A stretch of DNA of 49,660 nt, from positions 1 to 49,660 of the forward strand of contig FLMG01000282.1 of assembly GCA_900088475.1 (NCBI GenBank). Direction: 5' to 3'. The translations under genes were made by a program, and so were the position numbers. The notes beneath the pieces are model-generated. The model saw only the letters and a program-made list of their open reading frames with translations. It was not told the DNA's origin and made no database searches. Below are positions 1-10,687 of this stretch, piece by piece (the first letter of the stretch is position 1; each line of letters opens with the position of its first letter). This DNA is from Hyphochytrium catenoides. Its lineage: Eukaryota > Sar > Hyphochytriomycetes > Hyphochytriales > Hyphochytriaceae.

Positions 1-35
1 GAGAGAGAGGGAGAGAGGGAGAGAGAGAGAGAAAG
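1..35. repeat. GA-rich simple repeat
   Basis: The first ~35 bases are almost pure GA/GGGA dinucleotide repeat. It continues off the left edge. It lies upstream of the CH-domain gene, so it is promoter or 5' UTR sequence at most. Similar GA/CT tracts recur at about 25491, 32556 and 43671. Confidence 0.85.
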
Positions 36-466
36 GTCCAGAAGTGTCCTGCCAAGTTTGTTGCTCTCCCTCCTCTCTCTCCTTCTCTCCTTTCCTTCCT
101 CTATGAAAGTGCTAGCCCTTGTGCACTCCCTCTGTTTCCCCACTGATGCTCGCCTCGCCCTCTTCAGTGACGCTGGACGGCGCCTTCTCAGAAGAACTCA
201 GCCTGTGACAGCGTCATCGGTTCGGAGCCTGACGGGGCAGCATCCATTCTATTCGTAGAGAGAAGAGACAGGAGCTACTTGGCGGAGGAGGAAGACGGAC
301 GGAGCAGAAGTATTACGGAGACCTATCGGAAGTTATAATCGTTTTCGTCTTCTCCGCGCGGCCAGCCTGATGAAAAGCTCTGCTTTATAGACAGTCAACG
401 GGCCTGGCAGGTGAGATTAGCGCAGCGGAGTGGTAGGGTCCGTCTCTTCTCCGCTAGAGCTTGAAC

Positions 467-2945
467 ATGCAGCTGACAGCAGTAGCGAAATGGGTGGAAA
501 CCCGCACCACCTGCCCCGTCTCCAGCGTGGGACTTGATGAGTTTCTGGCTGATTTGAAGGATGGATCAACACTCTGCCTGCTTGCGAACGCCATAGAGCC
601 AGGAGCGATCAAGAAAATCAAGAGAGACGGCGGGCCCTACTTCACCGTCCTCAATGTAAAGTCCTTCCTGCGCTGGGGGAAGGACAAGGGCCTGAGGCCT
701 CACCAACTCTTTAACGAAGTGGATCTCAACGGTCAAGGCGATGGACAGGCAGTTGTGAAGTGCTTGGCAGCTTTGATAGAGTTGGTGGACCCGAGCTATG
801 GGGGAGGAAGTACCAATGATATCGCTTCTCAAAGCGACAGCCAGACTGTTAGCAGCAGCACGAGCAGGAGAAAGTCCTCGTCTTCTTCTTCCCTGGAGCA
901 GGCTTCGATGGGGTCCTCCAACACAGAGGACGGTGATAGTCAGAACGGAGGAGCCCCAAGAAAGAAATCATCGAAACTGCTAGCTTTCATGCAGACTGTG
1001 CCTCCAAACAGTGTTGTCCTGGGCGCTGAGGCTGGTGCTGAGAGCTCTCCCTCAACTCCTTCGCCTCCGCCGCCCTATAAGGCGCAAACAAGCAAAGAAG
1101 AGCCCAAAGCGTCCCCAGTAATACGGTCGCCAGCGAGGCTTTGGGGGAAGAGCTCCTCGAGCGATAGTAATAGAAAGTCTCCCAAGACGTCCACTGCGAC
1201 CTCGTCCAATGGCTCGTCAAGCCCGCGCTCTCCCCCTCGGACCAATGCGCCGAGCGTCGGCGCCTCTAGTGTTAGCAAGGCAAAGGCTTTCTTCTCTCAG
1301 ATAGTTTCCTCTTCCTCCTCTTCGTCTTTATCTTCGTCCGCCAAGCCTGATCCTCAAGCCATCGTTGAGAAAGAAGGGGAAGCTCCTCAACCTTCGATGA
1401 GCTCTCCTCGTCCTGCAAATGGTACACCATCACCTCCACACCCGCCAGCTCGAAGGCCCACACCGTCCAAGCTAACAGAATTCCTATCCGCTGTCCCTGG
1501 GAATGTGACAGAGGTCGCTCGTGTTGCTCCTACCTCCGTGCCTCCTCCTGTCCCAGTGGCAATGGATAAGCAACCGCCCAGAGTGCCTTCTACGCCGCCC
1601 ACCATCAAGGCCACGACTCCAAGAGAAGCACCAAACACGAAGACTTGGCCGCCGACTCCTCCAAAAGCCCGTGATGATCGTTCATCGCCCAGGGCAGACA
1701 GACTGAGGTCTCCACTAGGTCGCGATCGGTCCCACACTGCAGGCACAGAGTTCTCCGAATCGATCCAACCGGATGGCGATTATCGAGATCGTGCACGGAG
1801 CTATGGACCTTCCGGTGATCTGCCAAACAACGTCTTTGTAAAGCAAAGCAGCGGCATGGAGAATCTGAAGTTAGCACACTTTATTGAGGGATATTCCGGC
1901 GCTCCGGGAGAGCATGACTGGTACTCACTCTATGTAGAGCCATCGAACGAAAGCCCCATCTCGGACGCTGCCACTGTTCCGTATGAAGACGTGGATTCTG
2001 GCAAAGACACTCGGCACCATACCCCGCGAGGACCTGCGAGCAGGCTCCGCTCTGTCTTAGAGCTGGTAAGTCAGGATCCTACTCTGCGACGATCCTTTCC
2101 ATTATTTCTGATCAACGGGTTGCTAATCTGTCTAATTTCTGCAGGAAGGAGAGCTGAGTCGCATAAATCAGGAGAGAGACGCCCTCATGGCGGAGTTAGA
2201 AGCAGTTAAGGATCGCACTTTACACTTGGAGAGGAGCGTGGACGACATTAACGACCATATTGACAAGTTTCAGCAAGAGTTTGTCCACCGAACCTCTATG
2301 GTGGTCTCTCAGCTTCAGGCTAACGGGCAAGATCATAACAGCGGAGCCAGAAGGGAGGATAGCTCTCTTCAAGAAGATGTGTACATGCTGGTAGAGAGGA
2401 TGGCACTCCGAGAAAAGGAGATGGAAGAGATGAAACATGAGATGAAGCAGTTCGCGCGACGTCAACGCGAAGAAGTGGCGGATCTAAAGCTGCAGCTTCG
2501 CGCTGCCCGCGATGATGTGCTTGCCGAGATGCGAGAGAAGCTGGAGGAGCTCAGCAAGGAGAACAAGGAGCTGCAAAGTAGTCAAACAAAGCTCCAGCAG
2601 CAGGTGCGCACGCTGCGGGCTGACATTGCCGAGAAAGATATCGAGATCCAGTCAATGCGCGCGAAGGTCCAACAAATCTCGCTGGGAAGCCCTAGAACGT
2701 CTCTGGCACGGCGTCCCAGTGCCAGCGGCCGCAGCTCTCCACCGGTCTTTAGAGGTTCCTCTTCGCCGCCCCGGATGCGAGAGGAAGGATTGAGGCAATA
2801 CGACGAGCGAAGCAGTCCTACTCGTGATGAGAGCTCTCTGCCTCTGACGCCTCCTGCGGTGTCAAACCTTAGCAGGCCGACGGTCCCTCCCACCTCGAAG
2901 CTGGCAATGTTCATGTCGACGGTGGCTGCTAACGATCAATTCTAA
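467..2945 (+). CDS. Calponin-homology domain protein with Ser/Pro-rich linker and coiled coil
   Basis: Two exons: 467-2065 and 2145-2945. The 79-nt intron has donor gtaagt, a TGCTAAT branch site and acceptor ctgcag; frame is kept, giving 799 aa. The start is the first ATG in the open frame. Residues ~1-110 form a single CH domain of calponin/transgelin type (AKWVE..., DGSTLCLLAN, F...FL.WGK, GQAVVKCLAALIEL), a fold that binds actin or microtubules. Residues ~120-510 are low-complexity Ser/Pro-rich with many SP sites, so phosphorylation is plausible. The second exon encodes a ~150-residue coiled coil, then another SP-rich tail. A short S-K-x-x-x-F-[MLF]-[SQ]-x-[VI] motif occurs four times, the last at the extreme C-terminus. 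A cytoskeletal scaffold is the inference; no orthologue is recognised. Confidence 0.85.
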
Positions 2946-4324
2946 TACTATCTTTGCCGAGGAATTTATTATGGACGCTTAGCTTGGTCCTCAGCTATTT
3001 CATTACTCGTTCTTGCCCCATTGACACGGCTCTCTCTCTATTGGCAAGGTCTCGCCACAGATTGAGGCCATAAGTGGGCGGGAGATTGTTTGACGCTACC
3101 TAGTTCTGTGGTCGCCGCCTCGATGGAGTCTGCTGGCGCTCTACGAGGCAGCGTTCGTTTAGTAGCAAGTGCACATCAGATGCCCATCGTGTGGGTCAGT
3201 CCATGAGGAGTGACGGGAGATTGTTCTGTGCATCAGCTTGCAATTATAAAGGTGGTAGGACTCTTGATCGACGACCGGGTGCCAAAGCAGTCGTTGAGCA
3301 GTCTGAAAGTCAGTTTAGATCTACGGGAAGTGCTAACCATAAGGCAAGAGTTTGGCCCGGTGTGGCATCACGAAGAGCATATGAGTCTTTGAACAGTGTG
3401 ATGCGCCAAGGACTCTGGCACGATGTGTTCATCACGACGATTCTTCGAGGTTGTTCTGTCATGGCGTTGTGCCTTCCAGCGCTCAGTTAGTCTAAGCATC
3501 GGACACGTACAGCCAAGAGTGATCGGAGACTCATTTTTTACTCTCTCTCAACTCATACTCTTACTTGCAAGCTTCTTAGTGCCATCCCTCCCTCAAGCAT
3601 CAGTATTAAAACCTCTTACTCGCAGGTCCAACAAACCTGTTGGCAATCATCAGATCGCCAAACCATCTACGAGGCCGCCGCCGAGCCAGAGCCGAGGGCT
3701 TGAGGCAAGCTTCTGTATTTCTCAGGTTCTCAATGGCTCATTAAGCCTCTAGACTTCCCTGCTGTCTCATCCTAGTCATTAGCCGTAGCGGCACAACAGC
3801 ACCAGGGCACATGATCTGCAGATCTACAGCTCGGCTTCAGAGTCTGGAGCTCAACCAGACTGATGCCAATGTCTCGTACATTATTCCAAACCTGTCTCCA
3901 AATAATGAATTATCTCAGCCATAATGCCATATCCATCTAGAATAATACGCGAGACGTGTTCTGCCCACTTCCCCCTCAAAAAGTTTGACACAGTTTGGAC
4001 AGTTTTTCTCGCTTCCTCCTCTCGCCTTGCCAAAGTTCGCATTGCCCACGCCCAAGAGATCAACATCTAAGAAGCTTCGAAAAGCACGAGGAACTACCTG
4101 ATTATCAGTCGCTCCAGCACTGCTTCTTCGCCGAAAGTGCCTGGATAGAAGGAGACTCTATTGGTCCCAAGCGCAGTCTACGAACGCAGAATGAAAGAAG
4201 AGCACAGTGGTAGCTTATCTCCCTCAAGTGGGACTAGTCCTTGATATGTTGGGGTGCGAACTGTGAGGGCCTCCGGGGCTCAACATCTGTGTCTCGTGCG
4301 GCAGTCGGTTAATAAGATCTCAGA
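2946..4324. other. Intergenic region, no gene recognised
   Basis: This holds the 3' flank of the CH gene and the 5' flank of the transporter. Open frames at 3191-3490 and 3423-3752 lack ATG starts, splice context and any recognisable domain, so they are not called. Confidence 0.5.
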
Positions 4325-6304
4325 ATGAGGAAAGAGAGAGCAGGTTCATATCGCAGCGTAGGAGGGATTGGGCCAGCAGTGCCACAAGCCGCTTCGAGCT
4401 TTTATAGCAGCAGTGGTAGAAGACATAAAGACCATGAATCGGCATATCTTCTTGGTCCATCGACGGTATCCGCTGCTAGCGTACCTCAGTCCACACGCTC
4501 TCGGAGCTCCTTTAAGGAGGGTTGGTATCCATCGCGTCTGGCAGCTGTCGGCACACAATGGTCGGCAGTTTTCAATTTGGCAGCGTCCTCCATTGGAGGT
4601 AGAGTTAGAAGCATCCGCCTCGCCTCATGGCAGTGCACAATAGAATCTGATGTTGCTATTTCTTTCTAGGTTTTATTCTATTTCTACCTTTTAGCTTCCA
4701 GACATCAGGCATAGTTCCAGCACTGGTAGTGCAGCTACTGACCTTCGCAGCGACGGCGCACTCTATGGCAATGTTGGAACGTTCGTCTCGGCTCTCGATA
4801 CCGCAGCAGTTCTCCTATGAAGGGTAAGAACAGTGTGGTTGTCATCCATGAGGTTCCTGCGACTGACGATGCGACCTAGGATTTCGCGGTATTTCTGGGG
4901 GCCAACAGTGGGCCATTGTGTCCAGGCAAGTCTTATCGTCCTACTGCTTAGTGCCATCGTGCTTCTCTTGGACCTGGCGGGGGCCATCGTAGTGCCCGCA
5001 ATGGAGCTAGCTTTGGCTGCGGATAGTGAAGGTAGCTCTCAATGCAAAGTCAATCAGTGTCAATAACCCCTCTGTGCCTCTAACAACACCTTCTTCCTCT
5101 CTCAGATGACCTCCCAGCAGTCAGAGAGCTAGTCATTGGAGCCTGTGCAATTCTCTCCCTTCCCCTGTGCTTCTTCTCCCGCATACACCGCCTCTGGTAC
5201 ACTTCTTGCATCAGTGTGGGCTGCCTTCTATACCTCATGGGTTTCCGTAAGTACAAGCTGGGGTCACCCCTCTACTTCCCATCTCTTGCCCACCAAAGTC
5301 TCATTTCCGCTCAGTGGGTTATAGGGCTGGTGTTGCGTCTTTCAGAAAGCAGCAGGAATATGAAGCTATCACCGATATCCCACTCTTCACGTGGGGCACT
5401 GGCATACTCTGTACCATCTGCATCCAAAGCCTAGCGTTTACTTGTCAGTTTAACCTCCTTCCTGTCTTTGGAGAGCTTCAGGATGGTTTCCCGGACGCCA
5501 CGCGGAGGTAAGAGATGAAGAGACCACCAAGAAAGACCCTTGACAGCATCCTGAGGTACCTGCTAACCCATGCCACTGCCGTCACAAATGTGTCTAGAAT
5601 CAGGCTGTTCTACCTTCCGGTAGCCTATGTGCTCTACGGATTGTTAGGTGGGCTGCCTTCGTCCGCTCTTTTTGGTCAGTTAACCATCGAGTCACAATGA
5701 CCTTCATTGTCAATTCTCGCAGGCATCTTCGGCTTGTTGGCTTTTGGCGTGAAGACAAAATTGAATGTATTTGACAGCTTCAGAGACCCTCCGTCTACAG
5801 GCCTTCTATTAGCCAGAGTCTTGGTCACCGTTGCCATCATAATGAAGGTTCCTTTGCTGCTCCTTCCTCTAAGAAGGAGTCTGGATGACGTGATCGCTTC
5901 GTGCAGAGGAAGTGCTGGTACAGCAAACTTTTCGTTCTTGCTTTCACTTGCAACGCTTAACCATCATTATCGGGTTGATCGCAGGCGGAGTTCATGGCAA
6001 TCGGCTCATTGAGACAGAGTCCCCAACGCGCGCTATTGTCGCTGGGCGAACTCTCTCTATCTTTACGATTGCAGTTCTCTTGGCATTATTTGTGCCTCAG
6101 GTCGGCAAGATCTCAATGATCTCGGCCGCAGTAGCGGGTGCCTTCGTCTCCTTCATATTTCCGTCCTTGATCTTCTTAGGAACCCCTGCTCACAAACGCG
6201 AGAAGGTTAGTGGGTTAGCGACCCTAATGTACGGCTTTGTGGTTTCGATCGCTGCAGCTTCGTATGCTGTGGTTGAAATAGTAAGTGAACAGCGTTGGCT
6301 CTAG
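4325..6304 (+). CDS. AAAP-family amino-acid transporter (SLC38/AVT-like)
   Basis: Eight exons were reconstructed, all in frame: 4325-4598, 4670-4823, 4880-5031, 5106-5246, 5315-5507, 5598-5647, 5723-5917 and 5985-6304, giving 492 aa. Introns are 56-90 nt. A Ser-rich cytosolic N-terminus of ~80 residues precedes the family signature for the first helix (AVFNLAASSIGG...LPFSF). About ten further hydrophobic segments follow, including SYEG after helix 2, FTCQFNLLPVFGEL and the final FVPQVGKISMISAAVAGAF...FIFPSLIFLG block. The family moves neutral or cationic amino acids across plasma or vacuolar membranes with protons or Na+; substrate and membrane cannot be read here. Exon 6 could instead end at 5674, using a better gtcagt donor and adding nine in-frame residues. 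A gtaagt at 6281 could splice to a different short C-terminus ending near 6469. The start ATG is the first in frame. Confidence 0.88.
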
Positions 6305-7711
6305 CGCTGTCTTATTGGCCACATCTTTGGGGCTGGCTGTTCTATAATAGAGCTAGAATGTCATCAAGTGGTGCGTGCGAACGGCAGTCTTAGCGGACAC
6401 ACCACAGCTAAGAAGCAGAATGACCCAGCAGGTAGTCCCACGCTCAAAGGCTCATTGATAGTGGACTAAATGGAGCTCTTTATAGCTAGCAAAATGCCAC
6501 ATTCAAATACATCTAAGTTCTCTCGTGTAATGGACATAGAAGGAATTGACGGGAGCAAACCGATGCTATTATTTTTAGTAGGATGACAATCGCAAAATAA
6601 GACCAGCAACAAAAGCGGACGATACACTCTCTTTGGCAATTGGAGCGTTGGTGGGCGCTGAGAAGCACCACACCAACTAGAGAGGAGGCGAAAAGGAACG
6701 TGTAACAAGAATGAAGGAGAGAGAATGACATGGGTGTACAGGATAGATGAGTCAAGACGCCAGTTTTATATTGTTCGCTTCAGACCTTGCTTTGCTTGAC
6801 GCGCAGTTTCCACCTCAGTACACGCTAGGCAACACCATATATCTCTTCGTACTTCGCTTGCACAGAACGTGGTGGTTATCTTGAGGTGGACATAACAAAT
6901 TGATCTCACCCAGAAGTAAAGATCCGCCAAGAGGAACACAGTGACACCAGCGTAGAACGATACAACAGACCCATCACAAGCGCTGCATGACGATGGATTC
7001 GCGGACGCACGTACGCAAAAGGCGCATGCAGTGGAGTGGGGAAAGCCGCAAATACCCTAGACAGAAGAGGACGTAGCAGGGAATACAGACGGGTGGAGAG
7101 AACTGAACTGCGTCCTTCTGAATGAGCCGAAAAGAGACAAGGCAAACCCAACCGCCCTGATACAATGAGCTTCCGAATCTGCGAAATGGCCTCTGACCTT
7201 GATCTTGGGGGAAGCATGGGATTGATATCAAGCAGCCTACAAGATTAGCGGCCCAATACAAATTGTACTGGCACTGCGTGTCTACCTCATTGAAGACCAA
7301 GACCTTTCTTGTGTAAGCCGTACTGTACAAAGATAGACTTGTAGAGACCCTAGATCAGCGAGCCTAGACAGAGCACTCGACCAAATTCGGCTAACCGTTC
7401 AGGAAGACAGATTCAACGATGTTTGCGTCCGGACAATCTGGAATGGCTGACACAAGCGGTAATCGTGACGCGACACAAGCGGAAGAAAGCAGGCACCTTT
7501 CAACTCATTGACGAAAGCACCATCACGGGCTCGATCACCAGCTGCCACACTCCACCGATGGTTCAATCATAGACCAGCCATTGCTCACCCGTGAGCGTTT
7601 CGGTAGACTCACTGCAACTAACCAGCGAAAAGGGAGAGAAGATATTGAACCAGTTCCAGTACTCTTGATAATCAAATGAAACACCCCCTGACTCCAGTGG
7701 ACGATGTCTTC

Positions 7712-7871
7712 AGACCTTGTTCTTGCACCTTGAGACCTTGGTCTTGCACCTTGAGACCTTGTTCTTGCACCTTGAGACCTTGTTCTTGTACCTTGAGACC
7801 TTGTTCTTGTACCTTCAGACCCTGTTCTTGTACCTTGATTTTGCATCTTCAGACCTTGCTCTTGTAACCTG
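7712..7871. repeat. 21-bp tandem minisatellite
   Basis: There are six consecutive 21-bp units from 7712 to 7837, consensus agaccttgttcttgyacctt plus a final g. Units differ by one or two bases. A 13-bp truncated unit (7838-7850) and a degenerate ~21-bp unit (7851-7871) follow. Because 21 is divisible by three, frames stay open through the array: on the minus strand the unit reads as a QGARTRS-like heptapeptide, on the plus strand as RPCSCTL. There is no gene context to show that it is translated. Confidence 0.9.
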
Positions 7872-7899
7872 TTATTGAACACCTGTTCCCTGCTCTATA

Positions 7900-8870
7900 A
7901 TTCATACGTTGGCGCACAAATCTGTTCCTCGCCCTCGAAGCCTGTGTGAAGTCAATCGCTCTATAATAGGACGCCGCCATCCATCCCAGGATCTGCTACG
8001 GACGCCAAAGAAGAGATGACACCGACGCGGCCCAATCCAAAAGAAGGGGGAGAACAAGAGCCGGAAAGGAAAGAGCAACTGACGCAGAACCTCAACTGGC
8101 CTGAGGGAGGCTATATAGCTATATTCAGCAGCAAACTGCAGGAAGTAGTTTCTGGCGTAAGTAGATAGTATTGGTGGTAGACTCGGACAGGTGATGTAGT
8201 GATGATCCGCCACACCGGAGTGATACCATCGATACCATACTGGAAGACTCAATAAACTGAACACCTTGTAAAGCTTGACAGCTAGACTTGGGAATGCCAA
8301 GCACCTAGCACACGTCTCGAATCAAGATGGAATTTTACAAGCAACAGACTTACTCCTAGCTCCTTGTAGATAACCAAGCCCTTCCTTATCGGACGCCACG
8401 TGGAGAGTAACAGTGCGGCACTTGTCCTCGGAGATTGACAGTTCAGCAGTTGCCTTGGTAGCGCACCCACTAGGAAGGTTTGTTCCTGATAGAGAATACT
8501 CTCCTACTGCATGAAAGGATAACCTCTTGGAGAAGCTTGGAACTCACTCCGCTTAGGGAGATACGCAAATTTGAAGAGACATCAACCCAGCCACTAACTC
8601 ACAGAGAGTAACGCACTTCGTACCAATGTACCATTGTAGATGTTCATACCAACCCTCAGCTATCTCTGCCTTGAAGCTCTGCTGACAAGATGAGGCCGAG
8701 CGAGAACCAACGAAAAAGATCCAGTGCTTGATGTAGATGATGAACGTATTAAGACAGACAAATAGCTCCATAAAGAATATCCTGGTAATAAGTAGACGCA
8801 AAGGGACCATGCTCTGATAACAGGAATGATCTCTACCGTCCTCAATAGTGTCTCTGAAACTCCACGAACT
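7900..8870 (-). other. Hydrophobic coding-like segments, possible multi-pass membrane protein gene or relic
   Basis: Minus-strand frames contain strongly hydrophobic stretches: one at ~8700-8780 rich in F, I, L and V, one at ~8820-8870, and one at ~8180-8290 reading KLYKVFSLLSLPVWYRWYHS. The last faintly resembles the P-x-P-V-W-Y-R block before the last helices of RNFT-type RING E3 ligases. No RING cysteines were found downstream and no continuous exon chain could be built. It is either a decayed gene or chance. Confidence 0.2.
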
Positions 8871-10687
8871 AGACCAAGCCTCTAGATATCCTCAACGCGC
8901 TTTGAATACTTCTCTTCGAATCGAGGTGATATGTAATAACTTCTAATACCTGACAGTAGCAGGAAACACAGAGGTAAACCTCTACAGGAGGCAAACAAAA
9001 ACTCACAGATACAGTCAGGCATGGTCTTGAGTGAGGTAGCACCAAAAGCGGCAAAGCTGACGCAGCGGGCTTGCTTGAGAAAGTTGGCTTGAGACCTTGG
9101 TGGAAAGTTGGAAAGTGAGGTCTGCAGTTGGAGTGGGCGGGGATGGGCAAAGGGAGTGGCCACTATGCAAAATATTGGGGGGTACCACCGGCTCCTCCTG
9201 GGGTACAAGGTTACTCAAGTTACAAGCTCTTGTTTTACAACAGTACAAGCAGACAGATACACCCAGCAACATGGGGGTACTACCTCCCTAGGTCTTCGTT
9301 GTCGCGCGGGTGGGTGTGAAAGGCCGGTCTGGATTGCTGCCTCCCACCCATTGTTTGCAGGTTTTTCATACGAGGATTGCTTTTCACTGTTTTCATGCCC
9401 ACCCAGCCTGGGAAGTCAATGGGGATGGGTGTGCAGGTGAGCACTTCCCGATATCTTATCGCCCAGTCATTTCCACTCACCAAACCCTACCGCAATTACA
9501 CAACCGCCCATCCGCCCCATGATAGAACGTAAGTACAGAAGTCAGCCCACCCGTCGTGGCTGTGTGGAGGAAAAGGTGGAGGGGATTGAGATTGAGATGA
9601 TGCACATAGAAGAGAGAGGAGCAGAGGAGAGAGAGAGACCAAGTTCCTTCGTCGATGTTCCAGTTTCAGAAATTCAGGGCAGGAGCGTGTTCGAGCGATA
9701 AAGAGTACAGACAGATGACAGATTATTCAAAACTGTACATTCTGCGGGAAATGGTAAAGTTCTTGATAACTAAACAAGCTTTTGAACACATAGTTTCTCG
9801 CTGTAGTATTTTTGCGTTACATTTTGTCTGATCTGCGTGCAGCTCTGCGTGCGTCCTGGGAAGTGTGAACAAGCCGCAGCTGGGAAGTGTGAAGCCTTCG
9901 TCGTCAGCGTACAGTTCCTGGGCCTTCTTCATCCTCCTCCAGGGGCCAAAACCATAACTATGCGGAATCTACAGTACTCTCCCAGCCGCAGTGTTTCTTG
10001 AGCATTGAGACTAACTTGAGTCAAGTGTGATGATCGCGTTTGTTTTGGTCACGGACTGCGAAAGAGTGCGCCCACCCGCAATAGATCGATCATGGGGTCA
10101 GTAAGTGCCCACTCAGTTGTTCAAGCTATAAGCTAAAGGAGTAGCCGTCCTTAAGAGGCGAAACCCCTGCCATTAGCAGCTCCCATGAGCCAACAAGAGG
10201 TGCTATCTACCGTCACCAGGATTTGTTACAATGGAATAGATGGGGCACTCCGCTCGCTTCCTCCCTGTCACCTGCACGTGATAGTGCGGCGGTGCAGCTG
10301 GTGGTGCATCTTTACAGCTTATATACGCATCATCAGTACATTACTCCCAATCTATTGAAGAAGTAGGTTAAGTCTAAATAGAGCCGAGAAAGTGAGACAA
10401 AGGGTGTTCAAACAACAAAAGCATGGAGCTTCATATCACAACGGACATCCACAGATGGCAAATGTATGTGACTCCACGCCCAGATATGGCACCGCTAACC
10501 TGAATAGCAGCTAAACATTATTGCGATGACCTTTTTGACTCAGCAATAAGCTCTCCCCCATGTAGCCAGCCATCGTCCTCCGCGCTGGCATACTTCTCAT
10601 ATCAACGAGACTACCGTGACCTCACGACAACGTTTTCTTCAGGTGCATGTTCCCATCCACTCCGCTTGGCAGAAAATGTACTCCGCC

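Larger units (their letters stand above)
6305..10687. other. Gene-poor 4.4-kb intergenic region
   Basis: This lies between the convergent transporter and PCID2 genes. Apart from the minisatellite at 7712-7871 and the hydrophobic reading segments at about 7900-8870 (-), nothing convincing is seen. Most open frames lack ATG starts and overlap one another on both strands. Confidence 0.5.

Noticed and set aside
1387-1877. Long antisense frames across the CH gene
   Set aside because: They are shadows of the biased Ser/Pro codon usage of the real sense frame.
3191-3752. Two plus-strand frames downstream of the CH gene
   Set aside because: They start with non-ATG codons, overlap each other, lack domains and splice context, and lie in a normal-looking intergenic gap.
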